A DNA stretch of 38,962 nucleotides. Source: Parachlorella kessleri. Its lineage: Eukaryota; Chlorophyta; Trebouxiophyceae; Chlorellales; Chlorellaceae. The stretch covers positions 1 through 38,962 of the forward strand of contig BBXU01001795.1 of NCBI GenBank assembly GCA_001598975.1, in the 5' to 3' direction. Positions within the stretch are counted from its first letter, which is position 1; each line of letters opens with the position of its first letter. Both the position numbers and the translations under genes were made by a program. This document shows positions 12,225 to 22,900 of this stretch, piece after piece. Below the pieces are notes generated by a model. That model made no database searches. It saw only the letters and a list, made by a program, of their open reading frames with translations, and was not told where the DNA came from.

Positions 12225-12229
12225 TGTAA
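12225..12229 (+). terminator. Candidate TGTAA poly(A) signal of the BRCT/BAH-like gene
   Basis: TGTAA, the chlorophyte poly(A) signal, lies 152 bp after the stop codon at 12071-12073. The opposite gene stops at 12310, so the two 3' ends are close or overlap. Confidence 0.45.
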
Positions 12230-12309
12230 CTGCACAACAGGCTGAGATCCTAGTCTTCTGCGTGCCTTTGTTGTAAACCTGTATTAGGCCACTATTGGAG
12301 TGCCATCGT

Positions 12310-13057
12310 CTACTGTTGACGATGAAGATTTTTCCACAGGCCTCCATACCTGCACAGCATGCCACGGTTAGGACTGTTCCAGCGCACCGGTTCCCTGTCA
12401 AATCAGCGGTGTAAGACGCAAGCTGTCGTCCCCATAAACTCTACTTGACAGATCTCACAGACTAGGTATTGCCCCTGGTACAAACCCCTGAAGCCGCATC
12501 AAGGCTTGGCCACTCCGATCCCCAGTTGCTGAGCCAAACCTGTAGTGAGGGTGGTCTGCATCCCCATCCACCACCCCGCCGCTAACATCCCTCCAGCACT
12601 TGCCGCACACCATATGCCACTTCTCGCTCTCATCTATTTGGCACCTGCATAACAGACATTCTTCTTATTGGCAGTCCTCAGCTGAATCATAACATCATGA
12701 ATGTGTGGTGAAGAGGCTACAGGCTTGGCCCCCTCTCCACTGACTGTCACGTGTACAAGCCATACACCCTCAACCTGCCTGATGAGCAAGTCCTTCTGGC
12801 CCTGACACAGGTCACATGGTTTCCGTCCAAAATCTGGGTCTGTTTCGGTTGCCCTGCCCTCTCGCTGTGCCCTTTTCGCGGCCTTGGTCGCCTGCATCCC
12901 GCAGGCTAACAGATTTCACGCCAAGCAGCTATACAGAGCAGTCGTAGCCCAGTGAGGCGTAGAGGGCATTGATGGGGTGGTTCCTCAACACAAGGCAGAC
13001 CTTCTGGGCGTCCTTGCGAGCCGCCCTCTGCTCGGGAGTTTCATTCCTCTTGGACAT
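12310..13057 (-). CDS. Small conserved plant/algal zinc-ribbon-like protein
   Basis: Four coding exons in transcript order: 13057-13001, 12891-12779, 12644-12540, 12349-12310 (TAG); 315 nt, 104 aa. The start is MSKRNETPEQRAARKDAQK, followed by a Lys/Arg/Ala-rich helix (ATKAAKRAQREGR). Then come two CxxC knuckles, C45-x2-C48 in KPCDLCQ and C70-x2-C73 in MVCGKCW, with a further Cys at 58, and a conserved tail GGVVDGDADHPHYRYGGLWKN. I recognise this as a land-plant and green-algal family of unknown function; the four cysteines probably bind one zinc. Intron 2 has a GC donor and intron 3 is needed to rebuild HYRYGGLWK. The gene converges with the BRCT/BAH-like gene and diverges from the type I protein gene. 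Confidence 0.82.
12645..12778 (-). other. GC-AG intron (zinc-ribbon gene intron 2)
   Basis: The donor reads ATCAG|GCAGGT and the acceptor ATGCAG|GTGCC. Joining AG plus G makes the Arg of LLIRCQIDE. Using the GT three bases further on puts a stop codon a few codons into the next exon. Confidence 0.8.
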
Positions 13058-13674
13058 TACCACCACACTCAGCTGACGACAGTGGGAGTGGCTGACTGTG
13101 GCTCTGGCTAACCCAATCCCAAGGCTGTACATAAATGTGCTCCACAGCCAGCACAGTCCGCTTGCAGCACACCCGGTGACAGCGCCTCAGTGATGCCCCC
13201 TCAGCGTGGCCTCCAGAGGCAGACAGCCTGGAGATTCAACCAGACCGACAATGCAACAGGTCGCCGGGCTGGATGTTGGTAGACACAAAAGTTACATAAC
13301 GCCTTGGTGATTTCGCAACTCAGCACCTCATCCTACACCAAGCAGCTCAGTGGGTTTTGGGCGTAGGCTATCAGAGCTTCCTTGGAACGAAAAGTACCTC
13401 GCCTGTTCCAAGATGGTATCTTTTCGTCCCTTTTCTAAACGTGTGGTGGGTGCCTCAGCTGCAGATAGCTGGCTCACCAGCAGGCTCACCAGCAGGCGTT
13501 TGGGCGCTGGCGGCAGGACAGCTGGCAGTGGGTGACCTGTTGGTTGCAAATATCTAATTCTACGTGCAAATGTGCCACTGCAGCCCTCGACCGTGAACGA
13601 TCTCTCAGCCAATAGCGTCTTAGTAGCACTACCATGTTAAGGTTGATCCCGGCCGTCTTCTCTGATCAGCTGTC
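13058..13674. promoter_or_regulatory. Shared divergent upstream region, zinc-ribbon/type I protein
   Basis: 617 bp between two head-to-head start codons. It holds both upstream regions. A 12-bp direct repeat (GCTCACCAGCAG twice) lies around 13470-13495. Small open frames here show no recognisable domain. Confidence 0.4.
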
Positions 13675-15472
13675 ATGCAACATGGATGGAAGCTTTTAAG
13701 GGGGACACTTCTGCTTGTACTGGCACTGCAAGCCTGCGAGGCGGTTGAGCCAGGGAGGGACATCTGCCAGCTAGGCCAGGATGTTAGTAGGGAGCTGAGA
13801 CTTCGACAAACAAGATGGGCTGACGATATCTGCATAGGTGGCCAGAGTATCAGGTATTGGTCGGCCTACCTTGAAGTGCCCCGATCCTGCTGAGCGTGCT
13901 GCAAAGCTGCAATGCACAAGGACAGTACTCCTTGCACCAGGTATTCTTTGCAGGGACTCAGGCCTAGCACCCCTTATGAGGTCCGCATTTCCTACCCCTC
14001 CACAGTAAGGACTCGAAATCATAGCATTTATCAACAATAGCTGAGGTGCCAGTTGCACCGTCGAGTAGCATGCCACCACAGGTAGCCTGCTGCATACGGG
14101 TGCAATGGTGTTGGCACAGCTTGTGAACCTGCAGCCTGCCAAACCAGGGTGAAATAAGGAAGGTTTTGCTGGGCCAACTCCATCCTTCACAGCTCATGTG
14201 CAGAACCCGGTGAAGGTGGAGCTTCACTTGGAGGCAAAAGGTTCTCACACTGCTGTGGGCCCGATCGATCATCCAGCGCGGCGGCTTCTAGATGCTGAGA
14301 AGGTTATGTTTCGGACTGACGAGCACGGAGACATCTGGCTCCGTGGCAGCAAGGTGAACGTGAGTGCCTCTATCCTCCAGTAAACCAGGGCAGGTGGAAG
14401 CCGTCGCACTCCTGTTGTAGACAACTGTGTGCCACTTTGGTGGTCAGGGACTTCTAGGTGCCATGGGGGGGTCAGGAACTTTGGCACCCACACAGATGTC
14501 TGCGTGTGCCCAAGTATGGCCAGGTTTCCAGGGCAGCCCGTCAATGCCACCTCACCATATGTTTCAAGACAAGTGCCTGAACACACGTGCAGGCCAAGGC
14601 TGTGGAGGTGGTGTTTGTAGCTCAACGTCTTGTGATGCATCGAGACGGGCCTGCGGGTGCGCCCAGGGTACTTCACTATGACATTGGTAAGCCTGTTGCA
14701 CTCTGGGCTTGCAGTGCAGCTGGCTGCCACAAAAATTTCATGTGGATCGTCACTCCTGCCCAGCTGATAAGCAAGGGGCCAGTGAGCAGTACTGCATCGA
14801 TTTGCAACTTGGATGCATACGGCTGAACAAATCAGATAGGGTGCGGTCTGGCTGCACTTGTAGTGTACTGTAATGGGGGGTAAGGTGGCAAGGAATGCAA
14901 GCAAGGGGAGGTAGGGTGAGGGGGTGTGCTAGGGCTGAGTGCCAGTTTGTTTAGTTGGAGGGTACTCGGCCTTGACAAGTGCCCTCGTCCTTGACAAGTG
15001 CCCTGTGCAGTGCTGGAGGAGAGCTACTTTGGCATCCCAAGGTCAGCACTGCCCATCATCCTGACAGCAGCTGTGCTCATACTGGTGAGCGGCCCTGCGT
15101 GTAGCACCTACTGTGTTTTCTGTGGCACTTTATCAGACATCCTGCGGTATCCTTTTTGCTGCAGCTGCTGCTGGGTACGGTTCACCCTCAACACGGCACA
15201 GCTATGTGTATTGAGTTGCAGATGAACAGAGTTGAGTTGGCATGGAATGGCAAGGGGGGTTGGGACTGTACAGTGAGCGAGCCCACGTGATGCACTGCTC
15301 ACAGTCTACATCACTGAAATGTGCCCTACATGCTCTCCATGGCGGTCTGCAGGCTGTGGTCCTTCTAACACCACTCTGGTCTGACAGGGCGGTGCCAGCC
15401 ATTGTTCGCTGGTTGGGGGAGGAAGGCAGGCCACAGAAAGCCGCTGCGGCTGCTGACAAGCGGCAGCAGTGA
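13675..15472 (+). CDS. Predicted secreted type I membrane protein, conserved, unknown function
   Basis: Proposed exons: 13675-13853, 13907-13940, 13954-14004, 14204-14359, 14593-14686, 15011-15084, 15353-15472 (TGA); 708 nt, 235 aa. Exon 1 starts with a signal peptide (Lys/Arg then LLLVLALQACEA, cleavage near residue 23). The lumenal part carries GLRPSTPYEVRISYPST, NPVKVELHLEAKG, LLDAEKVMFRTDEHGDIWL and AVEVVFVAQRLVMH. One membrane span (about 184-206, LTAAVLIL then AVVLLTPLW) is split by the last intron and followed by a short basic tail with LGEEGRPQKAA. The tract RPSTPYEVRISYP recalls a land-plant membrane protein family I cannot name. The small second exon is the weak point: it implies introns of 53 and only 13 bases on either side, so its borders are probably wrong. 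Exons 3-7 are well supported by phase. Confidence 0.68.
14970..15004 (+). repeat. Direct repeat, 16 bp twice, 19-bp spacing
   Basis: CCTTGACAAGTGCCCT occurs at 14970-14985 and again at 14989-15004, immediately before the acceptor of exon 6 of the type I protein gene (TGTGCAG ending at 15010). Confidence 0.85.
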
Positions 15473-15998
15473 GGGTTTTGGGTCTAAAAGGGAGCCGTCT
15501 AGCAACGATGGCGGCTTGCGGTCCATAGTGTGCAGCACGTGTGTTTGTGAAAGGTGGCAGGTCGTGCAAACAGAGGGGAGGTTGGGGTGGGGTGTACTGA
15601 CAGGGCTGGATGCAGTTTTGCTCTCGGCTTGCCTGAGTGTGAGTATCATATTCCTGAGAGGAGGCTGTGGAATGTTGCCCCAGGCGAAACCTTGTCAGGC
15701 GATATGCTGCACACTGGAGACCTGCCACCTGGCCAGAAAGCACACCAAGCATGCATAACAGTGCAAACAACCAAATTGGACCTAATGCGCCCTAATCACA
15801 TAACAGTGCCTGCATGGTCTGTAACCTATAAGTATATCGTAAGGTTGGCACAGGTAGCCCTCCACAAGGCCACAACCTGGGCTCGCACCATAGTGCCCAA
15901 GCCAGCACCGACACAAGCTGAACAGCCGCTGGCAACTGCTCTCACAGGGCTCTGTTGTAGCCAGGAGACTGCTAGGACTCCTGACAAAGACCAGCCGC
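15473..15998. other. Convergent intergenic region with TGTAA at 15820-15824
   Basis: 526 bp between the stops of the type I protein gene (+) and eIF2-beta (-). TGTAA at 15820-15824 is a candidate poly(A) signal for the plus gene. No TTACA (the minus-strand form) was found for eIF2-beta. Nothing else recognisable. Confidence 0.4.
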
Positions 15999-18900
15999 TT
16001 AGCCGGTCTGCTGCGATTTGCGCGACACGGTACGCGCCTGGAAGCCAGCCTTGATGGCAGACACCGTCCGTGAGGCACCGCACTGCAAGTGAGCACACAA
16101 ACAAACAGGGAGGGCTAGGTGCCCATTGGACAGTGTATGCACGAGACAGGGGCTGCCAAACAGGAGGATTGCTTGCCGGGCCAGCGGAAACTTGAAGACT
16201 GCATGCAAGCTTCCAGCATCCCACACCGACTGGCAGTGGCTACACATACAGGGAGACTTCATCCCCACAATTGCACCACTCTGTTGGAGGCACTATTAAA
16301 TGGAAATTCTTGGTCCAAAGTGAAAACCAGGGCATCTGCCCCCGCCAACCTGAGACCTAGTAAAAGCCCCCTAAGGCTACCCAAGCGTTGCAGGTTGGCC
16401 ATGCTTACCTGCTGGCATCGCAAGAACATGATGCGTGTGGAGCTGTCCCTGTCCAGCAGCGTGTCGGGGCTCTTGCACGCATGGCATAGCACGTACCTGC
16501 GCACACGTCAGGAGCAGCAGCATCAGTCACCCAGGAGGCACTAACGACACTGTTGCCCGGCATTTAAGGCTCCCTTTCAAAAACCTTGCACCGTCCCTTT
16601 CATCAAAGAGCCAGCTGCCAGTGGTACGCAGCATAGCAGTGAATCCTTCACACCAGCATGCACACTCGCACTAATGCACTCACAATTGAAAAGGGGACCG
16701 CAGTCACTGACAAGAAATGAGCAAACCACGCCCCAGGAGCGCTCGCAATGCCCAGTGCAGGGCAGGCCTCCACACTCACTCGTTAATGTAGCGGCGCAGC
16801 ACGCCCTCAAAGCCCTTGGGCAGGAACCGCCCCTTCACCACCAGACGCTGCTGTCCATCCAGGGACCCTGCAGGTGGTCACACAGGAGCGTGCTTGAAGC
16901 CTCCAAAGGGCCCTGCACACACCTAGTTGCTCCTCCACGCTTGCTTCCCTCGGATCCGGCACCAGGCGCAAGGCGTGCCAGCCACTCGATCACCCAACAC
17001 CGGCAATGGACCAACTGGCACCACAGTTACTTCCCTCACGCTCACAGGGAGGTCAACACCTAACAAGCATTCATCCTACCCACCAAAACAGCAGGTCGAG
17101 TACATCTCTTACTTCTCAAGTATACCCCGCATTCAGACGAAACCCCACCTGATGTTCCCAGCTCCGCCAGTAGGTATGCCTGCACATGCTCGTGGTTCCT
17201 GTTCATGCTCTTGCACAGCTCCATGAAGTTGGTGAACACAGTCTTCTTGGTGCCCTCACGAGCAACCTGCGAGCAACAGGAGGCAGTCACACCATTCGTC
17301 TTGGGTCGAGTTGATGCGTGTGGCTCATGGCTACTTAGGACTTGCAAGGAGTGAAGCATTAAGGACCTCACGGGACGCCTAATGGGTCTAAAAGGCCCCG
17401 ATGTCGCGACGGCTTGTAACACAGCCAGGCAGGGAGTGTCCTCATGCAATTGGCGCTCACTACAAGGACCAACCAAGGCAAGTATTGACTGCAGAGTCCC
17501 GCCGCATGCCTAGATCCCAGGAAACCAGCCTTGACAGCCACCTGTGGCGGTTTGAGTGTTGTACGCTTGCGCTCTCCTGTCAGCTCCGGGTTGTTGGCGC
17601 GCAGCGTGTTGAACACGCGGTCTGCACAGCTCAGCCAGGCAAGTCAGGCATGGTGAGGAGTGCCGCAGGCCATAAAGCATGCACACGGCGGGGGAGGGGT
17701 CAGACTAAAAGTGCATGCAGCAGTGTCAAATCCCCTCGCATACCAGTAATGTTAGGACGCTCATTGCATGGATGCCACACTTTGAGACAAGTCACAGACC
17801 ACAATTCGCCAGGACAAGAGCAGGCTCCAAACAGGGGGCAAGGTGCTGGAGCCCCCTCCGGCTGCCACGTGATAACTGGAATGCAGCGCAAGGCAGCGCT
17901 GCTCCGCAAATACCCCACTGCCTTCGACCTACTTGCATATTCCCTGTCATCAAACTTTCCTCTAGCCACAAGCATGGGTATCTGTCATGTTTAGCTTCAG
18001 CACAACCTCCCAGCCGTTTCAGCTAAGTTCGACGTGTGGGGCTCCCGCCCTGTGGCTTCCACCGAGAAGGGTGCGACCACCACGCACCAAGCAGCTCCTC
18101 ATAAGTGTAGTCTCGGTCCGACCCTTCCCACGGCAGCCCGCTGCCGCCACGCTTCTGCTCCCCGTCAACCCCAGCGCTGTCAGCACCGTCGGCGCCTGCG
18201 CCCTCCTCACCGTCCAGTCCAAACTCATCCTGGTCGCGCGCCTGCATCACTCACAACCAATTGGCAGATTCTCCTTTAGGCTGGTGACTAAGCTGTGAAC
18301 TAAGGCATGACGCCCTTCCCGGCCTGAACCCTTTACCTCCTGCGTGAGTGGACACGTCAGAAGCAGCAGGCGGGCTGGCAGCCCATGCAGCAAGCCAGGC
18401 TTCCAAGACTCAACAGCGCAGCTGAAGGGCAACCATAGCAGGCTCCCATGGAGCTGAACGCTCCTAATGGCCTACGACCGGCACGCCGCACCTACCACAG
18501 GTCTTCTCCTTCCCAGAGGCTTGCAAAACCATTAAAGCCACCAACTGCTGCTGGACTGGATCCCAGCCTGGGCCACAAGGCACCCCAGGCCACCCACTCT
18601 CGTTCTAGACGACGTCCTCATCCCACCGTACGGCCGCTACCCTGCCTCATCCCCCATCAACTCATCGCAGCCCTGCCACCTGCCAAGCGCACCTTGGCCT
18701 TCTTTTTCTTCTTCTTCTTGGTGAGGCTGAGGTCTAAGCCGAGGTCCCCCTCGCCCTCCCCCGCCTCCCCATCGCCGCCCTCTGCAGCCGCCAGCTCCTC
18801 CTGCACCCAACGAGGGGAAAGTCCGAGCAGGGTGTCAGCACAGGAGTTACAATTCTGCAAGAACAACCCTCACCAAGTGATGAGCCATTGTATTCTCCTG

Positions 18901-19635
18901 CGTTATATGCATGCCCCACCCCACAGCGAGGCGCCTTACATATATGCCATCCATGCTTCACGTCTGCTGCCTGGACACCGCCACCCGGAAGCGACTTCAA
19001 ACTGCAGAGCCATTACTCCCACTATGGCCAGCTGATCCGTTTGATTCCCACGGCTACGCTGGTCCAACATATGCTGCCATGGCAAGGCTACTGCGATATA
19101 GCCCCAATGGCCGTTGCCCCGTCCACGGGACAACTCCAGCTAACACCCTATCGCTGCAGCTGCAGCTGACACGCTGCCTGGCCTCCTGTTCTTGACCAGC
19201 TTTCACACCCTGTGCACTCTCCTCCTCTTGCTCACCATAGCCTCTGCTGCCGCCCCACTCTTTGACTTCTTTTTCTTTTTCTTGGTCCCAAAGTTCAACT
19301 CATCGCCGCCATCCTCCACTGCACAACACACACACACACCCAAGCACAACTTGCTTTGCTGGCCTGTCAGCCAGCCTTAGCCTTGACTGTCAAGCAGTTC
19401 TGTTACAATAAGCCAGCTTCACTAACGCGCTGCAGTGCTGCTGCGAGCATCTCTACCAAGGCGGCATGTTTACACCCTATTTTGCGGGTCTCGCACAAAG
19501 CTGACCTTGGAGCCTCTCCACATCCTCAGCTGCTGCTGCTACCTCCTCAGCCTGCAAAGGAACCGACATCCATCACATCAGAAGAAAAACGCTACTTGGA
19601 GCATGCGCAGAAAATTCGACTGAACTTACCGACAT
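15999..19635 (-). CDS. EIF2S2: Eukaryotic translation initiation factor 2 subunit beta (eIF2-beta)
   Basis: Complete gene. Exons in transcript order: 19635-19630, 19551-19506, 19318-19236, 18800-18693, 18241-18088, 17621-17542, 17266-17149, 16867-16780, 16496-16409, 16082-15999 (TAA); 855 nt, 284 aa. All ten introns-exon borders keep phase with GT-AG ends. eIF2-beta joins eIF2-alpha and gamma to deliver initiator Met-tRNA and binds eIF5 and eIF2B through N-terminal lysine blocks. Two blocks are visible, K30-35 and K73-79. The core includes YTYEELLDRVFNTLR, KPPQVAREGTKKT, YLLAELGTSGSLDG and LVVKGRFLPKGFEGVLRRY. The C-terminal zinc knuckle has C232, C235, C255 and C258, split between the last two exons. 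The end, SAIKAGFQARTVSRK, is typical. Exon 1 codes only for Met-Ser. It diverges from UGGT. Confidence 0.95.
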
Positions 19636-19914
19636 TGTGCTTCTGCTTTCAGAGGTGATGATATACTGATTTAAAGCCTTGCAGACTCTGCATCGGCAAG
19701 GCTTTCACCGCCGTACTTGACAGCGTACAGCCAGACACCCGCCAGCATTATCGCTCCTGCCTCAGTGCCCTGCAGCACTCCTGCGGCAATCGATCACATC
19801 GTCGATGAATAAAAAGCCTGCATAAGGAGGTTTCTGTAGTGCCTAGATCACATGCAACTGATGGCTTGATCACCCCCGCGGACATTGCCCCGTACTAACT
19901 TAGGCCAGGAACAG
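19636..19914. promoter_or_regulatory. Shared divergent upstream region, eIF2-beta/UGGT
   Basis: 279 bp between head-to-head start codons. Contains AATAAA-like and T-rich tracts around 19805 but no clear TATA box positioned for either gene. Bidirectional promoter activity is inferred from geometry only. Confidence 0.5.
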
Positions 19915-22900
19915 ATGACCAAGCCAGTGCTGTTTGCAGCCCTCCTGGCCCTGTCAGCCGCATTTGCAGCAGCCAGGTTCGAGCCCAAGGGTGCCCAGGT
20001 GACCCTGCACACCAAGTGGCTTGAAACACCCCTGGTCCACGAAGCGGCAGAGTTTCTGGTAAGCCTTGCCGGTAACTTGTAGAGTTTGGTAAGGTGTAGA
20101 CATTGTGGCGTCCGTAAGGGGCACTCCTTCTGTCAACGGCAGCCTTGTTGTTCCCGTACCTTGCGCTCTGTACCTGGCAGTCCTGGACGACTGACAAGTT
20201 TCCTTTACTGCCTAGCAGGCTGAGGAGGACCCTTCGCTCTTCTGGGACTTTGCAAGGGCATGGGAACAACAAGAGATTTCTCAGGAGGACCCCAACACAT
20301 GCTGGGATGTCCTGACTTGCAGCGTCGACAGCCTGCTTAGCCCCTGGATGGCCAAGGTGAGAGGCGCTGCTATGGGTACAGCATACCGTGGCCCCATGGG
20401 TCCTTCTGCAAAATCATGTAGGTCTTACATGTCAAGGGAGTGAGGTTGGCTGGACTGGTGCCAGCAGTGGTCCAGCATAGACTGCTGCAAGCTCGAGGGG
20501 TTTGTATGTGCATATGTGAAAACTTCCTCTTTCCTTGCATACACATCTGATGTTGGATGATATGGCTTGTGATATCTTTCACCGGGCATGCGTTACCTGC
20601 CTAAATCGACCATGGCAAGCTGCAAACCAGCTTGGGAGTCCCCTTGCCACAGGTCTTCCGTGTGTCCATGGCGGTACGGCAGTACAGCCCCAAGCTGGAA
20701 CTGTATCGCCAGCTTGCAGCCCAGGCCATTGCAGCCAGCAATACAGGCGACGCCGCTTGCTGCTGGGCCTTGGTGAATGGCCGTAGAGTGACGGATGCCG
20801 CTGGTGCCAAGGCAGCGCTAGCAGCAGCAGGCGGCGTGCGGGCTGAGGGCAGCGCAGAGGTCTATCCTTTTGACCACCTCTACCAGCCAGAGAAGGAGCC
20901 TGGGGCATCCAGCCAGGCGTTGAATGTGTCGGACCCTGCTGTGCTAACAGCAGTGCTGTATGCGCCGCTTGGCAGCGGCTGTGGGTCTGAGTTGCACGGC
21001 GCACTGGCAGCCGCTGCCAAGGAGCGTGCAGGGGCAGGCACAGGTGCGGTGAAAGGCTTGGAGAACCGAGAGCAAGCCTGTGCTGGGCAATCTACCTGGG
21101 ATAGGATAGCAACCTTAGAGTAGGCTTTGGTGACAGACTGCCGGGGAGCTCCTGTCAAGCCGCAGGTACCTGCGGCACATACTGTTGGTTGTGCTTTCGT
21201 GCTGTGACCTTGACCCTATCTGGCAATCCTACCGAGGTTTTGGAGCCCACACTCTTTGCCTGTTTCCGACAGGCACATGCCTTGAGTCTGCCCTTGCTCG
21301 TCATCCCTAGCAGCGCCTCGCATACTATTTCGTTTGTCACCCGCAGGCTTGGCACCCCTGGCGTACGCCTGGCGCCCGCTGCTCTCCCCGGGCTGCTCCC
21401 CCTCTGCTGCCAAGTGCTCCCGCCTGGGGGCCCAAGGCGGTCGCCTGGTGGTGCCTGGCTACGGTGTGGAGCTGGCGATCAAGAACATGGAGTACAACGC
21501 AAGGGACGACAGCGCCAAGGTGAGAGGGCAGTTTTCTGAGAGGGGCCGAGTGAGGGTGAACGCGAAGGAGCGGCAGGGCCAGCTAAGATGGTGGACTGGA
21601 GTGGCATGCCAACATCTGACATGCATGTGACTGGCTATCGTGGTGGGTAGGAAAGGTGGGTTGCAGGGAACTGTCTCCCTGCTTTATAGTTAAGCTGGCT
21701 GGCTTTCACTGCGCCGGACTGCTGGTGCATTGCTTACCGGCCCCTCCTTACGTCCTTGCAATACAGTTGCTGGAGCTGGTTTTACTTTGTAAGTTTGCAA
21801 GGCAGGAGAACACTCGTGATGCACGTCATCAGCAGCCACAGAGGAAGCCTCACACAACGTGTCACCGACTTTCTCAAACGCCTTGTTGTGAGCAGGCCGA
21901 GGCGGACCCCAGCGGCAAGGGCCAGGGGGGGCGGCCTGGGGAGGAAGGCCCGGAAGAGGTTGGCGGCTTTGTGTTTAGCAAGCTCATGCAGCGCAAGCCG
22001 CACCTGAAGCAAGAGCTGCTGACCTTCCGGGACCACCTGCTGGCGGCAGCCAGCCAGGAGCAAGTGCTCAAGGTGGGGCGGTGATAGGGTCCCTCCTTCT
22101 TGCGTCAAGCTGGTGCCCTCAAGTGCACTGGACCTGCTTGCGACCAGGGTAAGCAGTACATAGTAGGAGCGATACAGTCATGCACGAAGGGTAGTACTTG
22201 ATATGAGTGTCACGGGGAATACATGGACGTTGACCGTGCTGCTACAATGAGTACACCACTCGCTTTCCTAACTGCAAATGTGGCATTGGCCATCCAGGAG
22301 CAAATGTTGACTGTGTTGTTGGGCAACTGCTTGAGCGGCGTGGGAAGCTGGAATGAGGTACTCAGAACCTAGATGCCGGCACCTGGGCAGTCCTGGGCCT
22401 CATTGGAGGGTTGATACTCTCCCATTGGCCTCTTTTTCCTAGTCCATTGCGCTATCGCACATCTTCTGACCGCCCTCCACATACACTCAAACTGCAATCC
22501 ACCTCGGCAGGGCATTAGGCGCGTACATGGCCTGGGTCGTTCCAGGCCAGGGGCCCACGCCAGCGCACCATGCTCCTGCACGTGCATGGTCATCTTGACT
22601 AACCCCGCCTATTCGCAGGTCTGGGACCTCAAGGACTTGGGCCTCCAGGCTACCCAGCGCATTGGCGCCGCCTCGGACCCCCTGCACCTCCTGGGGGAGG
22701 TGGCCGGGGCCTTCCCGACCCTGGTGGAAGCCCTGTCCCGCATGCGGGTGGAGCCGGGGCTCAGGTGAGAGCACCAGCAGCGGTGGAAGCTGCTGAGCGG
22801 TGTGATGCAAGGGGGGGGTGCTGGAGCTCTGTGCGTTGCTGTGAGTGCCATGCACGTCTGATGTGCTTGACGACGGGTGGGCCAACTACCCCCGGGGGTG

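Noticed and set aside
19885..19914. Upstream extension of UGGT to a TTG codon at 19885
   Set aside because: Nuclear genes start at ATG; ATG at 19915 is followed directly by a good signal peptide.
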